A stretch of 64,000 nt of DNA from Phragmites australis (lineage: Eukaryota; Streptophyta; Magnoliopsida; Poales; Poaceae): the NCBI RefSeq assembly GCF_958298935.1, contig NC_084924.1, forward strand, positions 28,927,819 through 28,991,818, in the 5' to 3' direction. A program made the position numbers and the translations under genes. The notes below the pieces were generated by a model, which saw only the letters and a program-made list of their open reading frames with translations, was not told the DNA's origin and did not search any database. This document shows positions 33,780 through 47,330 of this stretch, one piece after another; the first letter of the stretch is position 1, and each line of letters starts with the position of its first letter.

Positions 33780-34229
33780 AAGGTTGAACACGAATAGTAG
33801 TAGATAAGGAATTTGAATTTGGATTTGGGTAGAATTTGATAAAGAGGAGATATTGGCTTTAAACAAGGATTTGAATAAGATTTGAATTGAACTAAAGAAG
33901 GATCATGTATAATCAAGGATTGAATAGATGATGAATTCAAAGATTTTGAATTCCAACCATTAAGATCCTTAACTAGTTTACTACAAAATTTTGTAAAAAC
34001 TTTTTCAAAATCTTTTTCACTCAAAACACCAAAGAGAAAGAAAAAGAAAAAGAATTCTAATGTATTTACCTGCCTACTAACAAAACTCAGCATACAATGC
34101 ACATAAAATAATAATCTATATTGATTGATTGATTAAGAAAATAGATTTTAAACCTATACTACTGATGAAGATATTCAGGAATCTTAGAAAATTTTAAAAA
34201 AATTTAAATTGTAAAAATCAGGTGTTACA
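33780..34229 (-). mobile_element. LTR-like fragment, minus strand
   Basis: Read on minus from 34229 the sequence begins TGTAACACCTGATTTTTAC and continues AT-rich, in the same style as the first 450 bp of the chromovirus LTRs here (TGTCACACCC followed by AT-rich DNA). It could be the 5' end of a related LTR truncated by the CACTA element. The similarity is one of style more than sequence. Confidence 0.35.
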
Positions 34230-34665
34230 CCCCTCGTTCCAATTTGAGCCAGATACCAGTGCCAATCTTGTGCTGCCCCACTCCGCTCGGACGAGCGACC
34301 CCGGCGGGAGTAGGATTTAGGAAAAAAGGTAAGGCAAGAAGCCTGCAACTTCTGAGCATGTCTGCTTTTGTATTCCGTTGTGCATGGAAGAGACGCTGAT
34401 ATGATCTTTTTTTTTTTTTACCAATCTTTGCAAATTCTTTTGTTGTGCGTTCAGCTGAGCATGAAAATTTCTCACTGCAGCTGCATGTGAAGGACACTGA
34501 AGGGGTTGCATATCATATGTTTGATGGAATGCCGTGCACACATGTGTTCGACATTTTGTTTGAATAAAGCTAACATTCTTGAGCTTCTGACTAGATAATC
34601 TGTGTTTGTTCCTTTCGTATTGTAAGTCAGAAAGGGAGAGCCGCATGACGCGGCACATCACTGTA
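34230..34665. other. Unassigned stretch before the solo LTR
   Basis: No gene is recognised. Short plus-strand phrases could be exons of something lost: LVLPHSARTSDPGG near 34275, and KDTEGVAYHMFDGMPCTHV ending in a stop at about 34565. Composition is not convincingly coding. The target site CTGTA of the following solo LTR is at 34661-34665. Confidence 0.25.
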
Positions 34666-37600
34666 TGTCACACCCTAATTTTAGATTTTTCAAATTTTTA
34701 AAAATTTTCAAGATTAGTTTATAGATTAAATAATTAGAATAGGGAAAATCTAATTTTCTAAATTCAAATTTAAATTTGAATAAGGTTATTATTTGTTTGA
34801 ATACATTCATGCTGATAAATAGGCATTTAGTTTTTATTTTGAATTGTTGATTTTCTCTAGATTTTATTTGAACTTCTTTGGAGTTTATTTGAGTTCTTTT
34901 GAGTTATTTAAAATTTCAAAAGTTCTAAAATGTTTTCATAAGTTCAAAATATTTTTAATTAGCTTCTAAAAGTTTTCAAAAGCTTGTTGCAATCTTTTAG
35001 AATTTTTAGGCTTCATTTGGTATTTTATTTGGATTTTAATTGCCTTCTCTTTTTCTGAAAATCTCCAAGTAATAGAAATACCTAAATCCAACTTGGCCTG
35101 AGTAATAGAAATAACTAAATCCAACTTGGCCTAAAACCCAACCCGAATTGGCCCATCTTCTGCCTCCATCCTAGCCCAACCCGAGCCCCTCCCTCTCCAC
35201 CCGGGCCGGCTGAAACCAGCCCATCACCCCGCTCAGGCCGCTCTCCCTCTCACTCAGCTTGTTGCTCCCTGCCGCCTGCCTGTCTGTCACCTAGGCCGCA
35301 ACCCATGCCCCGTTCCACTCCCTCACGCTTGCTCGCCCGCTCGCCAGCCTGCCGCCCGAACGCACCTGAGCCGGTTTCGCCTTCGCCTTCACCTCGACGT
35401 CTCCGTCTCCGATTCGAACGCGTCGCCGTGTCCAAGTTGGATTCCGCCACCGGTCAAGAGTCCTGCCCTACCTCGAGCCTCTCCGCCCTCCTATATATTC
35501 ACCGTCGCCATCGGCTTTTCGCATCAAGCAAACCCACAGAGATTCAAGCCCAACTCGCCGAAATTCCCCACTGTTGTCGCCATTGCCGCCAAGCCACCCT
35601 AGCACAGCTTAGCACCACCCGAGCCACCTAATAGCTCCGCCGCCACCCACCAAAGCTTCTTCCACCATCTCTTTGGCTTCCCGGCCGCCGGAACTACCTC
35701 ATCGTCGAGCTCCCGTACGCCTTCGCCACCTCCGTCATTGCTGAACCTCTTCCCATGCCGCCTCGCCCAAGGTAAGCCGTTAAATGGACTCCTCGCGCCC
35801 TCCCGTAGCTTGCTCAGACGAGGTCACCACCGTCCCGAGCTTGCTCCAACGTTTTTCCCCATCGCCGGCTACCTAAGTCTCTGACCTCTATCTCAGCCGT
35901 CGGATCCAATCTAAACGCCCAAAATTAGATCCAAGACTTACCCTTTTACTAACCAATTCTATGTTGCCACATCTTCATACATTATCTAGTCAGCCATGCT
36001 TGCCATCTCAGGTTGCCACGTCAGCATCTTTGTTGACATGTCAACTCAGTCACCATGCCACATCACCAATATGCCTAGTCATCATGTCCGGTTAGAAATT
36101 CATCTTTTCTAGTATGAAAATAATTCTAGAAATTCTAGAGAATAACTATTTTGCATTTAGGCCCTGCTATTTTCTGTAATTACAGTTAAAACCCCTATTT
36201 TCATAGATCAGTCCCTGAACTTTTTCATATTTACAAATAGATCCCTTTGTTTTTACAAAAGGCCCCTAGACTTTCTATTTTATTCAAATTAAGCTCTTTT
36301 CTTATTAGATTTAAACCCTAAAATTGTTTTAGCCATAACCTCTTTGTTTTATCTCCGATTTGAGTGATTCTTGCGCTCTAATTTTCTAAAATCATGATCT
36401 ATTCAATCATGCCAATTTCAAGTACCAATTCACATATCTTTATAGTAGTTATCCCTCATTAACATCTAGATCCCTACAACATGAAGATGTTATTTTGATT
36501 AGTAAATTTATGGTTGTCACAATGACGTCTAAGTCTTGGCCAGAAATATATGTCATTGTATCACAAACATGAGTTTATAATATTAAAATAATATATTAAT
36601 TTTGTAGGTCACATATGTTAATGCTTCAGTCAATCATTTCTACCATTTCATGCGAAACCTTAGCCCTAGTTCATGTCTCTTTATCTTTCTTCAAAAGAAG
36701 TCCAGTCAATTCCGTTCTATTTACCTAATTCAATCAAAGACTCCAGTCTATTATTCTATTCCTTTTTGTGTTTGCAACTTGGAGTTTATTTGGTGTTTAT
36801 TCGATGTTGCTTTTATTTGTAGATAGAATCCGCGATTAGTAGACAATGCTTCGCATCTGTTCGAGAGATTTCAAGACCAAGATTTTAACAACACTAAGCA
36901 GCATTGGGTAAAAGACAATTGTACTCCTTGATCATCTTGAGCCTATGTTTTTTTAAATGTTCTATTTCACAAATTGCATGCAGTGTCTATTAATATGACA
37001 TGTAGTCACCTATGTTAGGGTGTACATAGTTTTTCTTTTAGCATCCCTTGAAGCCTAAGTGGGTTATGGTTAGGTGTCATTCATGGGTAGATTTGCTTAG
37101 CCATGCTGTCAAGATGTTGGGAAGTGTCTTATACATGATTAGTGGACATATGCAATGATGATGATAAACTTGATATAGTAACATGAAACCCTAAGACTTG
37201 GGCAAAGAATGGTAGGATGGTAATGGTAAGTGTATTCAATGGTAGATATGGTGGGCTTGTGGATACGTTTTAAGTAGGTAGTTTCTCTTGATTAGGTTGG
37301 CTGTGACATATGTTTTCCCTCCCCCTTGATTTACGATGGTATCTCCCTGTTGAGTAGTCTTTGCCTAAATGTCACATAAAAGGACCGGTTCGTAGAGCAA
37401 AAACCCAAGAAATACCGTACCAAACACGAGGCCGATATGGGTAAGGCTTAGCATATTGAATAGACACCTGGCTGGTATTCATTGGAGTACCAGGACCTAA
37501 TTGATGGACCATGCTTCGTAGTTATTCTCCTGGCAGCACACCACTGGTATATGTTAAGTGTCTTGCAAACACGGAACATGAAAATCACGACTCTTGGCTA

Positions 37601-38248
37601 AAAGTTGGACAACCTTTGCAGAGTGTAAACTGTTATAACAGTTGTGTCCATAGTTATGGGAGACTTGGATCCTCACATGATTATATGGGTTTGGTTTGGT
37701 CATGATTATGGTTATGATGATGGTTATGGTTTACAAGATGGTTAGTTTTGGTGAAGTCCAACGGTTGGATTAATTCGGATACATTCACTTAATAATTGTT
37801 CAATGCTTTCAAAGTTCAATTGTTTTTTTACTCGCATATACGCAAATATACCTTGTCTTAGCCTATTCTTGATATAAGGCTGCATATCATTATTCTCTTG
37901 TACACTTGCTGAGCGCGTCATGTGCTCACACTTGTTATTTTCCCTATGTCATGCGACATGTGTGGTGCTACTCAGTGAGTGAAGATGTTGAAGACTATCA
38001 AGATGAGGTTGTGACGTTCTAGGCGCGTGTCTCCCGGTCAGTTGCCTGCAGTGTTGTTGGGCACCAGTGCGTCTGTTCTACTGCAAATATCTATGTAGAA
38101 GATAATATATATTAATTGTTGTAAGAGTTAACGTTTATTTAATAAAAGTATTGATTTTGTTACTTCGCATGTGACGTCCTTATGTGTGTTGAATATCCTG
38201 AGCATATATAAGCCGTATCTGGTTTTGTCCGTTAAACCGGGTGTGACA
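34666..38248 (+). mobile_element. Complete solo LTR of the chromovirus family (3.6 kb)
   Basis: It starts TGTCACACCC and ends GGGTGTGACA, an inverted terminal pair. Flanks are CTGTA (34661-34665) and TTGTA (38249-38253), a 5-bp target duplication with one mismatch. No internal region (gag-pol) is attached on either side, so this is a solo LTR formed by recombination. The parts in order are AT-rich (34666-35100), GC-rich (35150-35900), AT-rich with 'gcccct...' phrases (36100-36350), a short conserved segment (36830-36920) and a 3' part matching A2. No gene is contained. Confidence 0.87.
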
Positions 38249-41200
38249 TTGTATATGAGGTATTCTCCTACACACAGAGCTGGTGCTTGATCCAATTCTG
38301 ATCATTGGTTGTCTTCTTGCTTACGATGGTGTTCTATATAGCAATCAGGGTGCAAGGAGGGCGCTGGACCAAGACGATAAGAGCATGCAGGTCAAGCTTG
38401 CAGGTGGCATGCAAGGTCAGTAAATGGTGAATTACCGATGAAGGAGATTAATCTAATTTGATGCCATCATATTGAATAACGCATCCCATCTTTTGGTCAC
38501 CCTCCACCCCTTCATTTAAGATTTGAGTTTTCTAAGAGAAAGTAGTGTTATAGTGTTGGCGCCGTAGCTTTTGTGTATGTGCAAGCTTGATAAAGTGACC
38601 ACAAAGAAGAATAATAAGGAGAAAATTTCTTGGTGATAGTCGTTATGTTTTGCTATATATTTTAAGCATGCACATATAGGTGTGTCCTTCATAGCACTTA
38701 TGAAAGCCATATTTGTATTGATATGCAAGGTGGGTGCATATCTTTTTTTTTTTTTTTTTTTTTTGCAAAAGGTTGGATCGAGACCTAACATGTTCAGGCA
38801 GTGCACTTCCATGCCATGCAGGCTTATGAGACTGACACTGTAGCTATTTATGATTGGTTGCTTGTAGTTGCACATTAAGATGGAGCCATAAGATTGGTTC
38901 AGAAAAGAAATTTACTTTCAGTTATAAAAAAGTGATAAGGTGATGTGCCATGTGTAATTGCTTTCTTTTTTTCTTGTCTCAACAGTTTCTTTTCAGTTAA
39001 AGGTGTAGGCTATGACATTGAACCTTCAACCTAACATAATTACCCTGAAGATTTTGGTTATCTACCCTGCAGCGTCTTCTTTGAGTCTGTTGGACTCCCA
39101 CACATAATAAATGAAAAATTAAAATTTTGGTCAATACAGAAGTTGTAGAAAATTCTGAGTACATGTTTTATTGTACTCATTTGTTGAAAACGGTGTTGTA
39201 TAGAAATAGTTATGGCCCTGTGAAGTTATCTATTCTTCAGAACGTCGAACACAAGAACTGAATTTCATGCGATGAATGTTTTAGTTCTTTTAGCTTGTTT
39301 GATTGCTCGACTTGGTATTGCACATGTTGATGAAGTAGGGAGAGCTCTTATTTTGGTTTTGATCTTTGTGTGTGGGAGCACGCTGTTTACAGGGGGAACA
39401 AACTTTATTTTGAGTAAATGTAGTGTTACAGTTTAGAGGTCCTCATGTATTGATGGACAGTTTCTAGATTGCTTTGTAATTTTGAGGCAAGTTTTTTTTT
39501 ATTAATGTAGGCTGAACAAAAAATGAAATTCTTGTTTGATCTATGGTGCGGTTGAAAGTCTCTACTTTTTATTTCAGAATGAGGATCAAGTAGGCTACCA
39601 GATTGTATATGTTGCCTCATGCATTCATAGTAAGCAATCTGTCATGATGGGGGATATGCCAGAAAGAATATGTAGCCAAGGTTGTTTGGTGGTATTTCCT
39701 GATAGTGCATATGCCCACAGCAAATGTAGTTCCTTTGGAGAAAGTTCTCATCATAAGATCAGCCAATAGAAGAAAAATGTTTTTTTGTGAAATTAGTAGA
39801 ATACCACACATGCATAGACTTTCATTGCAATTGCAGTTTGGTATACTATGATCTTTTGAGTTATTCAGTGGTCCAGTTGTTGTGATTATTGGTTCTTATG
39901 GATAACCCTGAATTTCGCAGGCTATCAGTGGGATCTCTTTGAGATAAGTTCTACTCCGGCATCGTCGACAGATCCATTCACATTTGGACTGTGAACTCCA
40001 GCAACATAGTCCGGCTCTCAGCTCTTGGTACTCTCCCATGATCAGTTCTAGGGAGTCTACATTGCACAACCAGGAGCCTACATTGCACATGATCTTTGCA
40101 TTATCAGTTCTACATAAGTAGCCTCCATGCTATTTCTTTCACAACTTACTAAAATTGCAATTTTGATGGAACTTTTTGAAAGTGATCCCTCCATAAATAG
40201 CAATTTTGTCGCAACTTACGGTTGGATTTTCACCAAGTTCTAAATCTTGATTGCTTTCCAGAACACACTCATCTGGTTTAGCTCATGTTTATTAACGAAC
40301 AAAGTGTGGGGCTAAATCGAGCACTTAAGTAGGAAATTTTGGTTGTTCAGATATTTTCCTTTATGTACTCATGGCTCAGTGCATTCCGTTTATTTTGGTT
40401 AGTAATTGACAACATAAACAACTCTAAGGGTGATCTAGCAGCCTTTAGTAGGAAATTTTGTGGTGGGGCAAAAATTTGATGCAGCAACATATACTTTGTG
40501 TGTAGTAGTCTCACTTTATATGTTCTCTGAGCAAACTGTGTCCCCTCTTCATTGTGAAATGCGCCTGTGTTGCTTTTAGCCCCTAGATTAGGACTGAAAT
40601 TCATTCATCTAGCCCATTTGACATATGGTGTAATGTGTAAATAGCTGAATTAATTTCAGGTTAATTAGGTGGCCATATCTTTTGAATTACCCTTCTAGGA
40701 TGCATAGGAAGCTCTATATTTCTTTTCATGAAATCAAGGAGCGTATAGTTACTAAACATCAAACTTTGAATACAATCTCAGTTTCCTACATTAGACATTG
40801 TTCAGTTTCTCTTTGGTGTTTTGATCAGACTACAAGTCGATCATTGTTTACCCTAGGAGAACAAATAGTTTACCCAATATTATCTGATTAATTAGGTGGC
40901 CATGTCATTTGAATTTCCCTTCTAGGCCACGTAGAAAAAACAATAATCTGGTTGCTTATTTTGTTGAGTTTTAGATGCCCTGAATAGCCAAAAGAAACAC
41001 ATTAAGTGCTTGCCACCCTGCTATCTGCTTGGGGCCTCACTATATCACCGCCTATCGTTCGGTCGATCATGTCAAAGAAACAAGGACAATGGCCTCCTTT
41101 ATCGTCACTTGGGAAGGAAAATGAAGGTTTAATCCCCATACTTCGTATGTTTACATAGCGGAATATATAATTTTATTGTGCTTCATGAAATGATAACAAA

Positions 41201-41380
41201 TTCTGTATTGAACTAAATCGGCAGCGGCAACTAGTGTTTGCAATCAGCACCTAAAACATGATGGGCTTATTCAAACCACTCTAGGAGATATTACAAATGC
41301 TACCTCGCAACAACCAAATTTGACATAAGGTCTGTTTGAAAATTACATGCACCTTGAAATTTTTGCAAGACTAGGCTATC
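38249..41380. other. Intergenic, AT-rich, nothing recognised
   Basis: No gene, RNA or named element is supported. A run of about 23 T lies near 38742-38764. Short reading frames, for example 39536-39769 and 40347-40604, have no known domain. It may hold old host intron or intergenic DNA. Confidence 0.4.
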
Positions 41381-42599
41381 GTCATCCGTTTATTGGGTGA
41401 CACCTTGATGTGGCAGGCCAGCATAGCTGGCCGCTGACCTAGCACAGAAGGTGTCGCCCAAGGGCAACATATTATTGTCATTCACTAGCTAGACGTGACA
41501 CCTTGTTGTCATCCCCTAGCTGGATGACACCATTATGTCACCTAATTAGAGGGAGACACCTTGCCCTAATTTGATTTTGTTTGCAGCAAAATAGGCAATG
41601 CCCGTGTGCCGCCATTTTTTTTTTGTCAATTCGTCCAATGCATTAGATGTTTTTGAGATATTTTGGGTACCCAGATTTGATAGAAATGGAAGGTTGAACA
41701 TGGTGATTTTAATGGGAGCTGCGACATACACGGTGGTACGCATGGTACACGATCATTTTAATCTATACATGTACCACATCTAAATCTAAAATGCCTTAGG
41801 GAATGAAAATAGCCGGATTAAAACATCTATTCTACTGAGTGCAACGTGGGTACTTTTCTTTCTGCCACTTCTGGTCCTGCCTCACCCACCTGACTTGCCC
41901 TCTTACGCTTCCTCTCATTCTCTACCTCACAAGCCTTTACTATCATGCGGTTATGCTCCTCCCTCATCTTCTTATTGCTCCTCCTGAAAGCACTTGTGTG
42001 TAGCCTTCGTCCTCTCATTGGCTTCCATCTCATGGAAGCGTCTCCAAGAAGCGTAGTGCTGAGTGTGAAGAAGCAACACATTCGCTTGCCACTGTTGAAT
42101 ATCTAGCCATCATAAGAAGTCACATAGTGGTGGCGGAGACTACAACGGGGACCAAAATGTTCAGTGGTAATTCTTAATTGTATTTGGAGTAGTTTGGCCA
42201 GAAGTGATTACCTAGCAGCAGGAGCCAACATTGGTGCTTCCCTGGGGTGTATCGTACTCGAAGTTGTGGCACATGAAGAATCTCCTTCTATAGGTGTCGG
42301 AGAACTCAGAGAACTTCATCACCCTACAAAGGTCTCCACACTAGCACATGCACATTTCAACCCCATCAGGCATAGTTTCTAGGAAGTATTTATTGGGGAA
42401 AGGATCGGACACCATTTTGGTTGGAGTTGTAGAGGTTGAGGCTAGTGGTTCTGTTCTACATGTGGCCAGGAGATTATCTATTTATACTACGGTTTCGTGC
42501 TAGTGGATCTGCAATGGGTCTTGTGAACGAATTTGTGAACGAAATCCGGGTATGCGCAGTGGATCTGCACACTAGATCAAGTTGATTGTGCAACTAAAC
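41381..42599. other. 3' part of the MULE/PMD element with degenerate GACACC repeats
   Basis: From about 41390 to 41570 phrases of the type 'gtcatcc..tagctggatgacacc' and 'ggtgtcgcccaa' recur on both strands. On minus, 42081-41827 encodes a basic helical tail (NKKMREEHNRMIVKACEVENERKRKRAS), which could be the C-terminus of the PMD protein upstream. Exact element ends are not visible. Confidence 0.35.
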
Positions 42600-43530
42600 T
42601 AAGTTAGAGAAACAAAATAATGCAAGGATTTAACAAATACATGAAAAGTTCATAGCTCTTACCCTATGTCTACACCACAAGGAGCCCATGGTCGAGCCGT
42701 TAACGCCGTCGGAAGGGTACTGGTACGCGCTGTCATCGAGAATGAGCTTGCTGATGGTGAAACACTCGTACGACCACAGCTGAAGCAGTAGGGGACACCC
42801 GGTGAGAATCGAGGTTGCGTCAGTCTTTGTGCAGGCGTCGCAAAGCTTGCGGTATGTCGAAGCCAACATAGTAGGAGCCCAGCTGTACTGTGGCACCTCC
42901 CTCGGTCCGACTTCTGCAAGATCTCTAGTGTAAGGGATCATGCTTCTCAAGACCATGTTGACATCAATCTCGATGAACATGATCCACCTGAACAACCACA
43001 GTAGATATGCCTCCAAGTGGTGGGATATGTCCTCATTGCCTGCCGGTGGGTGGATGTTGTCCGTCTGTCAATGAAGAAACTATTATAGATTGGTTTATCG
43101 GTTAGTAACATAAAGGACATGAAAAATAGTACAAGAAGGATCTACCACAAACTAAACAAGAAAAGCCGTCGTCGAGTCATGCTTCTTGGACCTCGAAAAA
43201 GCCCTGAACATGGATAGGTCATCCCTTCATTGATCGATGGAGAAGCGGCGTAGCAACTCATCGCACCATGCCATGCCCACGTCCCTCAATTCAACAGCAG
43301 CACCAATTCAAGGCAGGCCCAGTAGCAGGGAGGCGTCCTCAAGCGTGGGCTCCATCTTGCTGCATGGGAGGTGGAACGTGTGCATCTTAGAATGCAACTT
43401 GTCCACAACGACTGCGAGCAGGGCCCTATCATAGCTAAAGTGCATGGCTGACTTTGTGTCCCCCACCAACGCGTCCACCTCCACCATCCAACACAACGAA
43501 AAAATCCCAGCAGCATGCAACCTACAAACA
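42600..43530 (-). pseudogene. Plant mobile domain (PMD) protein, broken
   Basis: On minus, 43520-43308 reads SYDRALLAVVVDKLHSKM, THTFHLPC-like TFHLPCSKMEPTLEDASLLL, then GLP: the start of the plant mobile domain. After a degraded stretch, 43016-42630 reads EAYLLWLFRWIMF, PQYSWAPTMLASTYRKLCDA, then ILTGCPLLLQLWSYE, the later part of the same domain. Frameshifts and stops separate the two. PMD genes are known to ride inside Mutator-like and gypsy elements; here it directly follows a MULE transposase on the same strand. Host PMD genes (MAIL1/MAIN type) are the alternative, but the damage argues against that. Confidence 0.78.
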
Positions 43531-43756
43531 AAATATAGTTAGAGAACCATTGTGACAACAAGCCATAGACAACATTACATTAAAATGGTATAAACCTCGG
43601 GATCCAGTGAGCATCGTCCATATCATTACAGAGCATCGTTGTCCTGCATCGTCCCTTCTTATGCTTTGTCTTCTAGAGATCAGGGATGAACACACAATCA
43701 GGCCTAAGATCCTTCATGAACAAACCATAAATCTCAAAACCATAGACCACATCATT

Positions 43757-45490
43757 TCAGGTGTTGAACAGAACTTCCTTCTTGAAGTAGTCAGAGACAT
43801 ACCTCTGAGTCCTTATGCCCATCACAACACATACATCAATCCCATGTGAGCATGGCTTGTGCAATAGCATCAGCTTGTAGAAGCTGCAAACGAACATATC
43901 ATCGAAGAGGGTGCATTCTTGGATAACTCTCTCATGCTTGTCCCCCCCCCCTCCACTTCCTTTGTCCCTACATAGAACTTCATATCTGTGCTGTGCAGTT
44001 CCCATGGTCTTCACCCGGTGCATCTTTGCCTTCTTCGTTTTGTCTTCCATGGACTTAGTCATCTTCGTCCCATAAATTAGACATGCATCATTTAGCACCG
44101 GATGTGCTAATGGATAATGGTCCCTGAAATAGTTGCAGGTTCCTTAAAGTATGAACTCTACAATCTCCACTAACGGCAAGCCTCTCACACCTTTCATCAC
44201 CCAGTTGTACATCTTTGCTAAATTTGTCGTTATAATGCCATACATAGCCCCATTTCTGTCATAGAGCAGAGCTCACTTCTCATTCGGCTCATTCTCAATC
44301 CAATCACTAAATGACCTGGTAGATGACCCGGTCTTCCGCATTATGCCAGCTTCATTATCTATTGGTAGTGACTCAAGAGGTACTGGTTCGTCCTCTGGTC
44401 CCCTCATAGGCCTCCTTGCATGCTCCTATGTTTGCTTCTTCGTCAACTCATCCAGAGTCTTCCAAAGAGCATCAAACTTTCATTGCTGGTTTCGACCGCA
44501 TAACCTCTTGAACATGTTTATGAGGTTCTTGTTCTTGAATTGGCGGAAGAAGATTGCACCCAAATGCTTCATGCATCACCTACTCTGTAGATCTGGCCAC
44601 ACATGACCCACCATACCATCCTCTGAACCATTATGCAAACCTTGAATAGCCTTGAGCATATCTACATGTCGGTAATGTTTAAGGCACACGTTCGGCCGAG
44701 CACCAACAATTATCATCTTGATACTATACAGGAAACTAATACTAACTATTGATGTTCTCACTCTCCACAAATGCAAAGGCCAATAATAGCATTTGGTTGT
44801 TCCCATCAACCCCAATTGCAATCAGGATCTGACCCTTATACATGCTGATAAGGAAAGTGTCATCGATGCAGAGGATAGGCCGACAATGCTTGAAAGCTTT
44901 GATACATGGTCCTAAGGCAAAAAAGCTTTGCTTCAGGACATATTTGCCAAGTTGGGACAACAATGGGTACTTATCAAAGTCATAATATGTCATCGAATTC
45001 CTTCGAGTAATTGTCTACAGTAAGCGTGGAAGATTGTCATATGACGCTTTGTAGGTCCCGAACCTAATCTCAATTACCTTCCTCTTCGCCCTCCATGCCT
45101 TGTTGTAGATGATAGTGTACTTATACTCCTCATCAATTGCCCTGATTATGGACCCTAATTAATAGTTTAGGTTGTTCACAATCTAGACGTACATCACACT
45201 AGCAATAAAGGTTGAGGTGATGTTCATGTGGCTAGGTTCAAGTTCTTCCAGCAAGCAAGTATGGTCCACCACAATCCTCACCTCCTAATACTCAACCCAC
45301 TTCCCCTTGAAGTCGTGTACCTGCCACAGGAAACCCTTCTTCATGCACCTCACATCATATTCCTTCTTGTTTGACTTGACAACATACAGTTGTCGTCAAA
45401 CTGATGTCGCTCATTGAATCATAGCATCTTTCATGGCCTGACTGGTACGATACCTAGCCCCCTCAGTCACCTCATTCTATGTATACTGAT
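43757..45490 (-). pseudogene. Mutator-like (MULE) transposase, broken
   Basis: On minus, from about 45490: QLYVVKSNKKEYDVRCMKKG and FKGKWVEYEVR, the N-terminal MuDR domain; then YNKAWRAKRKVIEIRFGTY and SYDNLPRLL; then the MULE catalytic region, with CRPILCIDDTFLISMYKGQI and IAIGVDGNNQMLLLAFAFVE (44993-44742), whose Asp in CIDDTF is the first catalytic residue. At 43900-43840 comes a SWIM zinc finger, CSFYKLMLLHKPCSHGIDVC. Stops and frameshifts break it, for example near 45015 and 45170. The terminal inverted repeats and 9-bp target duplication were not found. Confidence 0.87.
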
Positions 45491-45679
45491 CCCAGACCAC
45501 CTGATTCCCCTCATTCATCACAATGTTATTAAAGTTGGGATTGTTCTAGTCTGTGGAAACATGAGCATCATTCTCATCATCCGACATGTCATACTCAGGA
45601 GCTTTATTGGCCTCAAGATTATTCTGCTCCATCTATTCTACTAGAGAAGGGATTTTTCCCCCTCGTCTGCCTCACCGGT

Positions 45680-46910
45680 GAGTTCAATCAGGTCATCTGA
45701 TGACTATGTAGCATCTAGTTTACCACCCTCATTTCCCTCTTCATATGTTCTTTTCTTTTATATATATCCCTATATGATTATTTCTAATGTGCAATTCTTT
45801 CTAAACTTATGCAACTTTTGTGAATTTTCTTTGAAACATCATCAACCAATTACTAGAACTTTGGTTAGTGAACTTTGAAACTTATGGAACTTTTGTCATT
45901 AAACTTTGGAACTTTTTTATTCAAATATGGAAACCTTTGTCCATAGCTTTTGGAACACACGTAACTTTTGTCAACAGTCTTTAAAATTCATTCAACTAAT
46001 TTTGTCGGTAACCTTTAGAACGCTTGGAACTTTTGCCCGTAACCTTTGGACATATTCGAACAAATAAGGGAACTTTTTAGTAACCTTTAAAACTTATTAA
46101 CTAACTATAGAGACTTTCAAACTTTAACTGCCAAACCGTTTGTAGAGGACTACATAGTTGTTCATTACTAAATATCTTAATCTATTATTAGACTAATTGG
46201 TATCTCAGCATAGTTGAGTTTGTTAATTTTCGTCCACACTAGGGCTTTGCCAAGAGCCCAAGTAGACTAATTGGTTGTTGAATTTCCTTCCCCCGTATTT
46301 CTATGTATCCCTTGTTGTATTTCAGTATTTCTTTACATTTTTCATCTAAATCCTATTTTTCACCCATTCAATCACGTTGATGCAAACATTGTACAACAAT
46401 GCAATATATAGTATTTCTCGCCTTCCTATTCTTCAACTGCTTGAAAACACGAGGGATTTCAGTCGACGAACAACTGAACGCCATCTGTGAGGGTTAGGTT
46501 TAGGGGTTTTAAGGTGCTGGAGGTTCTCAAGGGTTTCATGGGATCCCTAGGGTGACAAACGGACTGATTGGGCTATAGTTTGGCGGTGTAGCAAGGCGAC
46601 GGCAATGCATGGGCGGCATGCAGGTGGTGGACGGTGCCGGCAGTAGGAGCATCAAGGAACCCACCTGGCGGAGCCAATTTAGCGCGGCGGGGGTGGAAGG
46701 AGCATATTCGGTGACAGGGACTTGCAGAGACAAAATGAGATGGGCTATGTGGGGGAGCGAGCAATGTTATTTCTCTAGAGCATAAGAATAATACACTGTG
46801 TGAGAGGAAGAAGAAGCAATATCATTCGTCCGTTGCATATCATCTGGTTGAAAACATCGACGGTATGAACCGTTATTTTTAGCCAACTGGTAAATAGCAT
46901 TGTCCATACA
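45680..46910. other. Intergenic, with degenerate short repeats
   Basis: From about 45850 to 46110 the phrase 'aactttggaacttttgtc' recurs in decayed form every 30-50 bp. The rest shows nothing recognisable, and the minus-strand frames near 46536-46764 are low-complexity. Confidence 0.4.
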
Positions 46911-47181
46911 CAACTACAGAAAGACTTATTAGTGCCAGTTGAAAAATGGCTTCACTGCCTTTTTTTAGCCGGCACTCTTAAATCGGTACTAATAGTGCCA
47001 ACTATTAGTACCAGTTGCCCACCCGGCACAAATGCTATTTTCAGGCAATAAAAAAAGAGAAAAATGGCGTCAACAGGAGTGGCATCAGAGCCAGCTCGGA
47101 GAGCTGGTTCGGATGCCGCTCCCACCGCTTCCACTGTCGTCACCGCTCCTGTCGCCAGCTCTGACAATATACTCATCTCAA

Positions 47182-47330
47182 ACACAAGAACACAATCTCA
47201 CCATATACACATCTCTGCTGGTACACAAGAACACAATCTCATTCATATACTCATCTCTACTGGTACACAAGAACACAATCTCATCCATATACTCATCTCA
47301 AACACAAGACCACAATCAATCAAATGGAAA
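47182..47330. repeat. Tandem repeat, about 40 bp, four units
   Basis: ACACAAGAACACAATCTCA recurs at about 47182, 47223, 47265 and (variant) 47302, with 'atatactcatctc' between. Confidence 0.8.

Noticed and set aside
34230..34665. Host gene exons on plus
   Set aside because: Two short peptide phrases only, no recognisable domain and no consistent splice sites.
42630..43016. A host MAIL/MAIN-type gene
   Set aside because: The domain is split by frameshifts and sits directly after a MULE transposase on the same strand.
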